This document shows positions 35,325 to 46,484 of a stretch of 64,000 nucleotides of DNA, in pieces. Where the stretch lies: assembly GCF_937616625.2 (NCBI RefSeq), contig NC_065576.1:11100501-11164500 (forward strand), given 5' to 3'. The position numbers and the translations under genes were made by a program. Under the pieces are notes generated by a model. It worked only from the letters and a program-made list of their open reading frames with translations, was not told the origin of the DNA and ran no database searches. Numbering within the stretch: the first letter of the stretch is position 1; the number at the start of each line of letters is the position of its first letter. Origin of the DNA: Mercurialis annua. Taxonomy: Eukaryota > Streptophyta > Magnoliopsida > Malpighiales > Euphorbiaceae.

Positions 35325-35410
35325 TGCCGCGTGACTGACGCATGCATCTGACGCGCGTGTCAGACGCATGTCAGACGCGTTTCTGACCTATTCTGACGCG
35401 TTTTTTACCT
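35325..35410 (+). repeat. CpG-rich TCTGACGCG repeat cluster
   Basis: Variants of TCTGACGCG / TCAGACGCATG recur about seven times in 80 bases, a local CpG peak in strongly AT-rich surroundings. Confidence 0.7.
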
Positions 35411-35575
35411 TTTTTTGTTTGTTTTGTGTGTGACAAGTGTTGCATTCTCATTGAAAAGGTATTAAATGTAAAGTTTCAATTTTTTGAGGTGCTCATGTAA
35501 TATTTCAGCAAATTTAGCATTGTTATTTTCTTCCTCTTTTTGTGTAATTTTGTTATTTTCTCAATCAGCTATGTT

Positions 35576-36152
35576 TAGACTGTGCGATCGGTCGGTTCGG
35601 TCGGTTGCGGTGATCGAACTGAAAAAACCAAAAACCGAAATAGATTGAAAATCCAACCGAAATTAAAGTTGGTTCAAACCGAAATAAAAAAACCAAAAAA
35701 TTTCGGTTCAGTTCGGTTTAGTTAAAAACCAATTTTTTTTAATAATTTTGTTTAATTTATTAATATGGACTTTTTAAAAATTATTGATTAATAATTATCT
35801 TACATATATTATTAGTATATTTTATTTATTATAATAAATTTATTACTAATATTTTATTTATTATAATAAATTTATTAACTTATATATTAGATATAATTAA
35901 AGAATAAATTATATAAAAAGTATAAATTAAAATTCTAATTTTATTTTTTTCAAAATAAAAAATAAAAAATTTGTTATTCGGTTTTTCGGTGGGTTCGGTT
36001 TGCAAGAACCTAAAACCGAATTGAAAGCCGAATATTAAATTTTTAGGTTGACAAAAACCGAATCAAACCGTTTTAGCTAAAATAACCAAACCAATGTTAA
36101 AATTTTGGTTCGATTCGGTCTTCGGTTCAATTTGGTTTTTGCACTAACTCTA
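35576..36152. mobile_element. hAT-type element, CGGTT-rich, degraded
   Basis: Termini TAGACTGTGCGATCGG and (inverted) TAGAGTTAGTGCAAAAACC. Subterminal TTCGGTT / AACCGAA repeats on both sides. The 8-bp flanks GCTATGTT and TTTGTGTT match at only 5 positions, so the copy is old or the ends are slightly off. Confidence 0.6.
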
Positions 36153-36160
36153 TTTGTGTT

Positions 36161-36477
36161 TAACTATGATAGTAATTTTATGCATTCTTCTACCATAACA
36201 TCTAGGAGAATTTATAGAAGTGAGAAATAAAGAGTCCAAAAATCAAACGAAAGCTGGATAGAAATGAAATAAGGACTTCAGTTTCAGTCAATATTACGGG
36301 TTCACTCAGTATAATATTATAATAAATACTGATTTTCTGGTTCAATTTGGTTTTGAAAATCAAAATTTTCAGTTAGCTTTTAGTGTAAATCAGACTGGAA
36401 AAAACAAAATGCACCAAAAAATGGTTCGCTATGAACTTTTTAAAAAGTTAAATTTCAGAATTTGAATTAGTTTGAAC
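36161..36477. other. intergenic, nothing recognised
   Basis: AT-rich, with further GGTTCAATTTGG-like words that may be eroded hAT subterminal repeats. Confidence 0.4.
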
Positions 36478-36490
36478 GAACATACATCCT

Positions 36491-36785
36491 CTGCCAATGA
36501 TCTCTACCTCAGTTGGTTAAGGAGTGAGGCATCGAATCTCAAGGGGCCTGGTTTCGAACCCCCTTATGGACAAAAAGAAAATGAAGATTAGTGAAGATTT
36601 ATGGAGAAGGCTACAAGCGTTACAAGCGACGGATGCGGCATCGTCCGCCAAGATGGCGACTCCCGTAAGGCGATATACTCAATATAACACGGCGTGGATG
36701 GTGTGATTGGAGTATAATTTGTACATATTTGTAATGTTGTATATGTAGTTAGCTTATATATCTATCTCTGTTAAAAAAAAAAAAA
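36491..36785 (+). mobile_element. tRNA-derived SINE with target duplication
   Basis: A-box-like CTCAGTTGGTTAAGGAGTG and B-box-like GGTTTCGAACCCC form a tRNA-related head (about 36500-36565). An unrelated body and a poly(A) tail at 36773-36785 follow. Flanking 13-bp repeats GAACATACATCCT (36478-36490) and GAACATGCATCCT (36786-36798) differ at one base. The 60-codon frame at 36524 is a by-product. Confidence 0.9.
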
Positions 36786-36881
36786 GAACATGCATCCTAG
36801 TGGCTACACCATTTTGTTTCTCTTTACACCAATTTAATAAATCTTGTGGCATCATTCGATTTACATGAGAATTCTGACGTG

Positions 36882-37130
36882 TTAGAGGAAAAAAATTAGA
36901 AAAAACTTATCAAAACACTTCATTAGTTCAAATCTGGAAGATTTTAATGTATGCGTTGCTTGATTCGCAGATCGTCTTACGAAAACAAATGATAAATTAA
37001 GAAACCGCTTCACTAATTCAATGAAATCTTCAACCAAAACTTCACCTCTATCAGATATTGGGTTTCTAATATGTAACTGCATCCATAGCATCACACTCGA
37101 TAATAATATTATATACGCTTTAAGCTAACT
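36882..37130 (-). pseudogene. LINE RNase H C-terminal fragment
   Basis: Minus-strand RNLSFVFVRRSANQATHTL-like block and the preceding GEVLVEDFIELVKRFL fit the last part of the RVT_3 RNase H domain of plant LINEs. It is isolated, short and interrupted. The interval 37131-37558 downstream of the PDCD2-like stop codon holds its probable 3' untranslated region. Confidence 0.5.
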
Positions 37131-37558
37131 AAGAGCTTCACGGGTTAGAGGAAATTTGTTCAGCAACCCTTCTTAAACATACTTTTTGATTACACAAAGT
37201 CGCTGTACATTACGGGCTTCTGAAACATTTACGCGACTAATTGAAATGATTGACTGAAGTCACTGACCATTATGCTTTCGTTTAACCAACTGATATACAA
37301 GGTTGATCAAATGCACTCTGAGGCATCAACATACAAAAGCTACTTAAAGTTAAAACTCTAAGACAACTACCAAATTTATGTTTACACTTTCTCAAGAGCT
37401 GTTCTATACAGCAACAAAGGTACAGGAACCCCTAAGGTACTAATACAAAATTACCCAAGGACCAATAGGTTATGTCGATGCCCTATGCGTATATAATTAA
37501 GTCAAAACTTCTTTCTAAGCATGATAATAGGATCTCTAAGAAAAGAGTACTATAGAGA

Positions 37559-40500
37559 TCATGAGAAATACCCGAGATGAGCTGACTCATTCAGGAGTGT
37601 CTCTAGTTGTACCACAACCGCCTCCTCTGCCACTGTCCAACCGCCATTCTTATTTTCTTGATCAGATGGGTTGGAACAACTCTGGAAAAAATAATTATTC
37701 AAATGAGATTCTTGCATACATGCACATTATGTAAAATCAACTGAACTTTAAAGCCTAATCTAGTGGAAGTTCATGAGATTTCCAAGTCTTAATCAACAAT
37801 TATGGAGGCAATACAAAGTACAAAACCTACCACTTCATATAGAAGATGATAAACTGATACTGATTCAACTAGCAAATTGTTTCATTGATACCAATCACTT
37901 ACAGAAAGTAAAGGCATAAGTTCATTATAACCAGAAGCATGGATTGGTATATAATCTGATACTTGTCTATGGCTACAAACAAACAGTTTTCTTTAATTTT
38001 TTTCTCATTCCTATTTAAGTTTTTGTATTATATTTTTCTTATCCATATGAGCACAAAAAAAAATGAGTACTAAGTCCACGATTGACAGATTAAACATAAA
38101 TTAAAACTTGCCTTCGTGCAAGTGAAAACAATGACTGTCATCCAATTCCAATTCTCTAGTGCCTGTTTTTGACAATCATCGGCAGCACCTTGTAGAAAAT
38201 ATATTAATGGGGGCATCAACTGCATTTCATAGTGCCTTAAACTACCACAAAGCTTGCATTGCCCTGGATCTTCCAACTCTTGTATTGGTAGAAGAGGCTG
38301 CCCACCATACAAGTACCTGAGTAGACGAGAATGTCATAAGAAAATTACGTTGAGCAAAAGAAAGAATTCTAACAGATGCACAAACTATGTTGAACAATCA
38401 GGAGGCACCAACAGCTAATAATTTTCCAGATAAGCGTGAAAAACTGACACTTTCTAGAAGACAGCAGAGAAAAACAGACGAGTTAAATGATATCTAATTT
38501 ATTTGAAATAAACATCCAGCATATGTAATATCTACTTTTTCTAGAATAATAAACAGGACTATGTGCATGTACATTTACATTTACACAAGTATGTCTCTCA
38601 TAAATCTTAACACTCAAAATAGCAGAAGTGTGGTTAGATCACACACACACACTCGGCATGACTTCTAAGATCAATAGATAAAATTTGAAAAAGCTAGATA
38701 AGGCCTTTCTTTCAGAAACAATGGGACCAAAAACTCAAGTAAGAAGTAAAAAAAAACAAAAACATCATGAGTTAATGCCTAAATCCCTCCCCTTTCTAAA
38801 AGGGAAAAAAGGAAAGAAAAATCAACAATGACAAAATGAGGGGAAAGAATGTAAAGTGAAAATGAACAAGAATTATTATTAGAACAAAGAAGCCAATCAA
38901 ATAGCCATTCAGACATGGACAAATATCTAATGCCATGCATTTCCAACCATAATCTATCTCTACAAATTTTCCAGTAACTGAGAGTCTGGCATGTTACACT
39001 GATAAATGTAGCATTGCTGAAGACAGATAGTTTTAAGGTGCGATGAAGAGGTCTGGTCATCATCATTGGAAAAGCTCTAATCTCATGGAAGTCATCACAT
39101 AAAAATTCAGAGTAATGGCAGTTATTCCAAGGGAAGAAAGTGTACTCACTTTTGAGAAAAATGAGGATGAATAATTACATAATGCAATTTTACTCCAACA
39201 GGATCTTATAGCATTAAACAAGCAAAAGGATGGTATCCAAGTATGCATGCTAAATACTGATTATCTAGATCAAATTAGACAAAGCCAGGCTTAAAAAAAC
39301 CATGCCATGCTCTATCGTTTAAATAGTGTTCCTTGAATATGTTACAAATTTTTGTCCGAGGAACCCTCATTAGTTACATAAGCTTAAATGTAAAACAAAG
39401 CAAAAGAGAAAAATCAAATTATGCAACTAAGGACCTACACTTTTAGTGGCTTAATACCTGAAGCATTGCTCAGGGGCAGCATCCAACTTCTTCTTGAACT
39501 TGAGGTAAGTCCTATCAGCAGTTAAAGCTTTATCATATTCATAAGCTTCCTTTGCCCATACTTCTTGTTCTTCTTCCCCATCGTCCCTTTGTTCTTCCTT
39601 AATAGAAAGAGTGGTATAGTTTGAGCACATAGAAGAAACATCCCTTGAGGATGATTCCACTTGAGTGTAAATGTAAAAACAAGGAACCACTGCAGTTATC
39701 AACAAACGAACCAAATTAAAATTTATTAACACACTAAACCCATAGCTCAGTGAAAAGTTAGACAACAATTTTACAAGAATCCAAATTCAGCTAGAATAAT
39801 TATAAGGAACCAACTGCCTTCTATGTCTCCATAAGTATAAGGAGCATAAGTATAAAGATGAAAACAAATTACCGGGTGAGTCTATATCCACTGTTCTTGT
39901 CCTTGCTGATAAAGGGGAAGAACTAGCAACAAATTCTAATTGGTTATTCTTTTGTGATTTCTTCGAACAAGAAACCAGGCTTCCAGCTTCAGAGAGTGCT
40001 GTACTCAAAGCCTGAAGATCAAAGTCCTCATCACTTTCATCATCATCGAAAGCCTTCAACCAGTTAGTTTTTGAATCTGAAACAGAAGGTGTAGTTGTTA
40101 CAGTATCCACTTTTTCAGGAGTTGTTGGTTGATCACCTTCATCGTCCAATTTCTGAAGGCGAAGGGCACGCCAGCTGAAAGCACAGAAACCTTAAGCTAA
40201 AAAGATAGAACTTTTGCCTCAAGAAAGAGAAAAAAGATCATGCTACTTTAGGTATTATCTCAACTGTTTGTTGGGATAAATCATTCGCGTAGACTAAATT
40301 CAGTTCAATTTTTTTTTTTGGATAATGAGAACTCACTCCCCCGAGCCGAAGCTCGGAATGACTGTCAAACCCCGGGATTTAGACCTCCCGCAAGCCCACA
40401 TACCTGGAAAATCCGGACTACAATGGCTAGTAGCCCAATCCCAACCATTCTATATTCTCGAAAGGGCGTAGCCGGGGTTTGAACCCGCAAGCATAGCGCC

Positions 40501-41091
40501 CAGATGGCTGAAACTTAGACCACTAGACTAAACCCGTGCAGGCATCTCAATTCATTCTTGATCAACCATTTCACTCAGTATAATTCATTCAAGCAGTTAA
40601 CGAAAAGATACAAGGCATTTTCATACTTCCCAAGCACATTCATAGTGTTTTAAAAAGAAAAACAATAAAAAATAACTAGCAGAAAATAAAGGGCAACCAA
40701 TAAATACCTAAGAGGATTGCTTCTACATTCAGACCCCAAACATCCAAAAACCATGAGAAGACGATCTTCAATTTTCAAACTTGAATTAGTCGAAATTGGA
40801 GCATAAACTTGAGCAAACAGACAAAGCTTTGATCCACAAACACTACAATTAACCAAATTATAATCACTACCAACTGTTCCTAATGATTCTGGAGGAAAAG
40901 GCCAGTCCTGTTTCAATTAAAAACATCAAAAAATTACAAAATTAACATTAAAGAAAACAAAAACATAGCAACAAAGAATTAGAGTTACTAACAGGAAGAC
41001 CGCCGATCTTAGTTGTGTAATAATCAGATGGTTCCCGATTATCATCGGCCCATGGTCCTGGCATTCCCAGCAGCACTTCACCAGTACTCAT
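37559..41091 (-). CDS. PDCD2-like protein gene, six exons
   Basis: Exons (minus, 5' to 3'): 40993-41091, 40708-40907, 39873-40174, 39458-39689, 38112-38316 and 37559-37681. They total 1161 nt, 386 aa, with all phases consistent. The N-terminal part has paired cysteines (C54-x2-C57, C62; later CLGSEC), followed by WRALRLQK, an acidic low-complexity middle ([10 protein letters not shown]) and the C-terminal PDCD2_C domain (AAPEQCFRY...[24 protein letters not shown]...[16 protein letters not shown]). Known relatives (PDCD2/PDCD2L, yeast Tsr4) are dedicated chaperones of ribosomal protein uS5, acting in 40S maturation. Function here is inferred from that family. The ATG lies at the start of [16 protein letters not shown], the family N-terminus. 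Intron 5 starts with GC (AAG|GCAAGT), the other introns are GT-AG. A SINE sits in intron 2, and MITEs lie 166 and 442 bases upstream of the ATG. Confidence 0.9.
40311..40540 (-). mobile_element. SINE in intron 2 of the PDCD2-like gene
   Basis: Read on the minus strand it has an A-box-like TTTAGTCTAGTGGTCTAAG, a B-box GGGTTCAAACCCC, a GC-richer body and an A-rich end (T-run 40309-40319 on the plus strand). No clear flanking repeat. Its base composition stands out from the intron. Confidence 0.75.
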
Positions 41092-41256
41092 TTTAAGAGC
41101 TGATGAAGAAATTAACAGCGGAAGCGATATTTAAATTTCGTGGTTTTGATGTGGTTGAAGCTTTTGAGAAACGGCTACTATTGTTATGAACCCCAAAAAG
41201 GAGGCAATGTGATACAACAAGAGCTCCAGCCCGACTCTATACATTTCACATCTTTA

Positions 41257-41480
41257 GGAAAAATTCTTAGGTAGACTCAGTTCACCACGTCATCCGTAGA
41301 CTTAACCCATCACATTATAACACGCCATTAAAATAATATCACTATCGTAATATTACTATTCAAAAGTGTAAATAAGTAATAAACAAAATTACGATAGTGC
41401 CACTATTTTAATGACGTGTCATAATATGATAGGTTAGTTTACAGATGACGTAGTAGACTGAGTTTACCTAAGAATTTCTC
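41257..41480. mobile_element. Mutator-type MITE, family copy 2
   Basis: Same family as 31167-31375: shared TTCTTAGGTAGACTCAGT end, ATTACGATAGTG core and inverted end. Flanks CATCTTTA at 41249-41256 and 41481-41488 are identical (8 bp; the ninth base differs). It lies in the 5' flank of the PDCD2-like gene. Confidence 0.85.
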
Positions 41481-41532
41481 CATCTTTATACTTTTTCCAA
41501 TTTACAAATTATTAGTTAACTAATTATATTTG

Positions 41533-41843
41533 GGCCAAATGATAAAAAAAGGCCAATTTTTTAATGAAAGTTTCACAAAAATTCAAACTTTTCAATTTTA
41601 TTCAATTTGTCCTGAAACACTTAATTTCGTTTCAATTTTGTCCAATTATGTAATTTTACTCATATGACGCATACGGAGTGCCGATGTGGCATTTGTCACA
41701 CATCAGCACCACATAAACAAAATTGTGTAGTTGGACAAAATTGAAACGAAATCATGCGTTTCAAGATAAATTGGATAAAATTAAAAGGTTTTGACTTTTG
41801 TAAAATTTTTATGAAAGATTTGGCCTTTTTTAGTTGTCTGGCC
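41533..41843. mobile_element. Mutator-type MITE with perfect 9-bp duplication
   Basis: Termini GGCCAAATGATAAAAAAAGG and (inverted) GGCCAGACAACTAAAAAAGG, with arms complementary for about 110 bases. Flanks TTATATTTG at 41524-41532 and 41844-41852 are identical. Confidence 0.9.
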
Positions 41844-42511
41844 TTATATTTGTTACAAATTATTATTATAAAAAGAAATTAAAAGTAAGTAAAAGATAAA
41901 AAAAGAAGTCATTTTTTAGTCTAGAATTTTAATTAAATAAAATAAAATCACGATGTCTCTTCCCTCCCAAAACCCTAACCCTAACCACCAATGAAACACC
42001 TTCATCCTCCATGCTCCGGTTGCCGCCCATCCCCAAGTCTAGGGGTGGGCATGGACCGGTTAACCGGTCCACGAGGGTAATCTGTAAACCGGTCTATAGT
42101 AGTTTGGTTTTTAAAATCAAAAACCTAAACTTAAAATTTTAAATGGTTAACCATTAAATCGGTTAACCATTAAATCAGTTAACCAATAAATCGGTTAACC
42201 ATTTAAAACGGTTTAGTTTTTCGGTTTTGCGGTTTTTAACCATGTAACCATTAAAAAAATTAGATATAAAAAAGATTAAAATTTAAATATAGTCTAATAA
42301 TTAAAATTTAATTTTCATTCTATTTAATTATTAAAATGTAAATTTTATTTATTCCTATTTCAATTAGGTATATAAATATTTTATAAGAAAAATAAAGTTC
42401 TCTCAATATATATATATACTCCTATCCTAAAATAAAAATATATTGATAAATAAAATATTTTTTAAATATTTTTAATGTTTAGAATTTTTATATGTGTAGA
42501 TTATAAAATAT

Positions 42512-44796
42512 AGGCTTAATACATCTGCGTGTCCCTGCACTTTTCTCTTTTTGCATATACGGTCCCTGCACTAAAATACCCCATCATTAAATCCTCGCAC
42601 TTTAACTTCCATCATCATGAGGTCCCTCTGTTAACCTTCTGTTAGCGCGTGTAGCACACGCTTCGTTAATGAGACTAGATTCATTTTTGTAGTTTCATAT
42701 ATACAAATAAGGTCCCTGCACTTTTAATTTTAGGTCCCTGCATTTTTAATTTATACAAATAAGGTCCATGCACTTTGATTTTATAGAAACGAAGTCCTTA
42801 TAATTGTTTTAATAAAATAAAAAATAAAAATTTATTCTAATATATATATTTTAAAAATTTATTCTAATAATCCAAGTTGCAGCGGGTACCTCGAAAGAGG
42901 AGGAGCCTAGTCTTTCAGAAATTGTTTTTTGGAAAAATTACTGTCGGACAGCGGCGGCGGGTATCTCGGAAAAGGAGAAACATCCTCTTCCTCCAAGAAT
43001 GTTTTTTGAAAAAAAATCGGAAAAATATTGACCGGATAAAAATTTCTACTTTTTCTCCATTCAAATCGGATTATTGTCGATTTTCGACTGAATAAAACTC
43101 AATCGGTTAATTTTAATATAATAAAGATAACGAGATTATTTGAAATCCATAGGTTATAGGTGCTATTTCAAATCTTCAATTTTGTATGTGTTGAAATTAA
43201 CTTGGATTTGACTCAAATCCAAATCCAACAAATTTTACAATCCAAACAGAGGATTTGGCTCAAATCCAAATCCAAATTTAAATCCACCCTTATCCAAACG
43301 CACCCTTAATGTTTTTAATTAACAATATAAGATGTTGAAGCAATTTAATTAACTTTTTATAATTTTTAATTTAACAATAAGAATGTAATTAAATTAATAA
43401 GAATAATATAATTTTTTTTATTAAATTATATTAACGATCACTTTATAAAAATAAATATGATTTAGATATTAGAGTATATATCGTAAATGAGACCTTACTC
43501 GAAATATATTCAAAATTAATTTTAAATTTTTTTGAAGGCAACTTAGATAAAATTAATAAAAAAATTAGAATTCCATTCAGATTTTGGTCTTATATGTGTC
43601 CTCTAAAAAATGAAATAGCCAGGTTTATCTTGTAAGTTTATATAACACATTCAAATTCGAAATTGACATATATGAGAATCGGCGTTTGTTTACACTTGTA
43701 AGTGCAATGTTTTTATATTATTTAAAAAATAAAAAAACATTGGTATAAAATATCATTTTAATATTTTAATAAGTTTTATTTATGTGACTTAATATTTACT
43801 TTTTAAAAAATAAAAAGTCTAGTTCACTTTTATTTTTTAACATGATAAAAAAATTAATTAATTTTATTTTTTATTTAAAGCTAAGTAATAATAATTTAAA
43901 AATTTAATAAAATTATTTTAATGATCATTTTATCAAACTAAATATGGTTTAAATATTAGAGTACGTTTCGTGAATGAGATCCTTACTCAAGAAATATTCA
44001 AAATTAATTTAAAAAAATTAAAGGTGATATAAAAAAATCATTAAAAAATTAGAAATTCATTCAGACTTCCGCTTGCTAAGCTTCCTCTATAAATAGAAGT
44101 AGACAGCTCGATCTTGTAAACTTATATAACATACTCAACTTCGAAGTTGACATATATCAAGATGAACATCCGTTTACACCTTTAAGTGCAATGTTGTTAT
44201 TTTATTTAAAAAACATAAAAATTTATCGGGATAGAATATTACTTTAATTATTTAATAATAAATATTAAAATTAGTTTTATTTCTCTAACTTAATGTTTAC
44301 TTTTTAAAATAAAAATTAAATTCACTTTTATTTTTCAGCATAATGAAAAAAATTAATAAATTATACTCTTTTTATTTATAGATGAATAATAATAAATTAA
44401 ACATTTAGTAAGAATAATTTAAATATTTAATGAAATAATAGTTTAAAGATAGAAATTTTGGCGTTATTATTACTTAAATATGTTAAATTCATACCCATTA
44501 AAAAATATAAGTTTTAATATTTTATACTTAATTGTGGCTTTATTAAACTAAAAATTAATGTATATTTATACACAATCTACATTTAAAAGTGCAGGGACGT
44601 AACATTAAAAAATTAAAAGTGCAGGGATCTAAAGTTAAAAAAATTGAAAGTGCGTTGACGGCGTCAACACTCGCCTTAACAGAGGGACCTCGGGATGATA
44701 GAAATTAAAGTGGAAGGATTTAATGATGTGATATTTTAGTGCAGACCTTATGTGCAAAAAGAGAAAAGTGCAGGGACACACAAATGTATTAAGCCT
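42512..44796. mobile_element. 2.3-kb long-TIR element
   Basis: Arms of about 130 bp begin AGGCTTAATACATCTGCGTG and (inverted) AGGCTTAATACATTTGTGTG and both contain TCCCTGCACTTTTCTCTTTT. Identical 7-bp flanks AAAATAT at 42505-42511 and 44797-44803, possibly the core of a longer duplication. The interior is non-coding. Mutator-like is the best guess. Confidence 0.75.
43440..44400 (+). repeat. diverged tandem duplication, about 475-bp unit
   Basis: Ordered blocks recur: GAGTAYRTWTCGT...GAGA.CCTTACTC, ATTCATTCAGA.TT, CTTGTAA.TTATATAACA.A, and GTTTACACYT.TAAGTGCAATG, at about 43470-43720 and about 43950-44200. Internal to the long-TIR element. Confidence 0.7.
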
Positions 44797-45022
44797 AAAA
44801 TATATTTTATTTGAATAATTAAAAACATATGTATGTATATATATATAATTTATAAAATATATATTATTTATAAACCGGTTAATCGGTTAATCACGGTTTT
44901 TAAAATTCCAAAACCTAAACCTAAACCATTAACCATAGAAATAAAAAATCAAAACCTAAACCTTAACTCTTAGACCGGTTAACCATATTTTCCAGTTCGG
45001 TTTTACGGTTTGACCGGTTTTT

Positions 45023-46484
45023 TTGCCCACTCCTACGGGCCAAGCCCACTCCCATCCTCAGCAAGTTCTTGTCTTTTACTTCAAAAACTACCCAGAGAAT
45101 TGGAATTATATCAATCTCCGACAGGCGTTTCTGAAATTTGGAGTAGCATGTAGGGTATCGTTGGCAAGGAAACATAACATCAGGAACAAACGATTTGGTT
45201 TTTTCAAGCCAAATCCAGAGGAAGACTTCAATTCAGTCAATGCTCGTCTTAATATGGTCAGTATTGGATACTATCGTATAAGGGTGTTTGATGCAAAATA
45301 CTCAACTAGGGTTTCTTCCAACTCTGGTTCCCAAGATAACAAACCTATGAGCCTCCTTCAGAAACCTAGCCAGCAACAAAAACCTGTCTTCAAACCTTCA
45401 TTACATGACAGCAGGTCTTTTGCACAAGCACTTTCAGCTGACGCAATCATTTTCTCTCCGTCGGCTGATCCAATATCAGATTACTCGGACTCTCTCATTA
45501 TGACAATCAAGGATATCCATTGCTTGCTACAGGTCAACTCGTATTTACATAACAATTGAGTGGATTTTTTCTCTATGTATTTTCTGGTAGGATGAAATAA
45601 TCATCAGACTTAAATCTAAGGATGCAAGAACTATTTTTGAAAATATTACGTTCCCTTCGCTGTTTGATTTTTTTGAATCTTTCAAACGAATAGACAAATT
45701 TACTCTGAGCAAAGGTAGATTTGTGTGGATTAACATTGTTGGCATTCCAATAGGTGCATGGGAGGAGAGTACTTTCATGCAAGTGGGCAATTGTTATGGG
45801 AACTCTATTGCGGTACACCCGATGGTTCTTTCAAAAGAAAGACTCGATACTGGTTCAGTTCTTATCTGTACTGCGATGGATGATATTAATGACTTCATTC
45901 CTTTATTATTAGCTGATAAGGAATTTGCTATCCGTATTTCAGAATCCGATTTTCCAATTGTCTTGGAAGAATGGGATGGTTTGGATTCTAGTTCTTCTGA
46001 GGAATCTTTTATTCAAGATTCCATATCTGAAGCAGATGCGCCACTGGACAAGGATAACCCGGAATCATTAGAGACTAAAGGCTTCATGCTGGCTTCATCT
46101 CGTGCTTTTAATAATCCAGCTGAAGCTGAGCACCTAACTGCAGATTTGAGTCATCTGGCAGATTCCTTTTCCAGTCCTTCAGCAGCTTGCACACCAGCAG
46201 ATTTTATGGGCTTTATCGAGACGCGACGTAAGCATAAACGTCTAGATAAACAAGGAAACACTGGCTCCGGTCTGACACTTCCAGGAAGTTCTGCATCCTC
46301 TTTCTCCAATGCTATTATCTGACATCGTAGCAAGCTTAACTTTTCGGCTGCTAATAAGGCCTCAGAAGCTCGCAAGACATGGAACATTGGGCTGCAACTT
46401 GGATTATTTTCTGAGGATAATGAAACTGCAATATTAGACTTATTAATGAATCAATTTCAGCAGGACTTTTCGAACTCAGTTTAA
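45023..46484 (+). pseudogene. LINE ORF1 relic (RRM-type)
   Basis: The N-terminal block LVFYFKNYPENWNYINLRQAF...GVACRV...RNKRFGFFK is the RRM-like RNA-binding fold of plant LINE ORF1. A DUF4283-like block (FVWINIVGIPIGAWEE), a Ser/acidic linker and a coiled C-terminal stretch follow. It is open from 45023 to 45532. Then a 58-base GT...AG segment (45533-45590) contains stops, and the frame resumes exactly in phase to a TGA at 46320-46322, with similarity to a stop near 46484. The first codons lie inside or beside the hAT terminus and may not be the native start. Confidence 0.75.

Larger units (their letters stand above)
42040..45035. mobile_element. hAT-type element, CGGTTAACC-rich, split by insertion
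   Basis: Terminus TAGGGGTGGGCA at 42040 and inverted TAGGAGTGGGCA ending at 45035. AACCGGTTAACC repeats fill 42050-42240 and 44870-45020. Without the insertion at 42512-44796 the element would be about 0.7 kb, like the copy at 31661. No matching 8-bp flanks were found. Confidence 0.75.

Noticed and set aside
36524..36706. 60-codon frame after a tRNA-like head
   Set aside because: Lies wholly within the SINE. The tRNA-like head is not a functional tRNA because no cloverleaf acceptor end is present.
41969..41990. AACCCTAACCCTAACC telomere-like run
   Set aside because: Only about two and a half units. Common by chance in plant leaders, no interstitial telomere array.
42877..43095. 72-codon frame in the long-TIR element
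   Set aside because: Lysine/arginine-rich low-complexity translation, two related blocks, no domain. No support for a gene.
42505..44803. Assignment of the long-TIR element to Mutator with certainty
   Set aside because: Only 7 flanking bases are identical, not 9, and no transposase is present.
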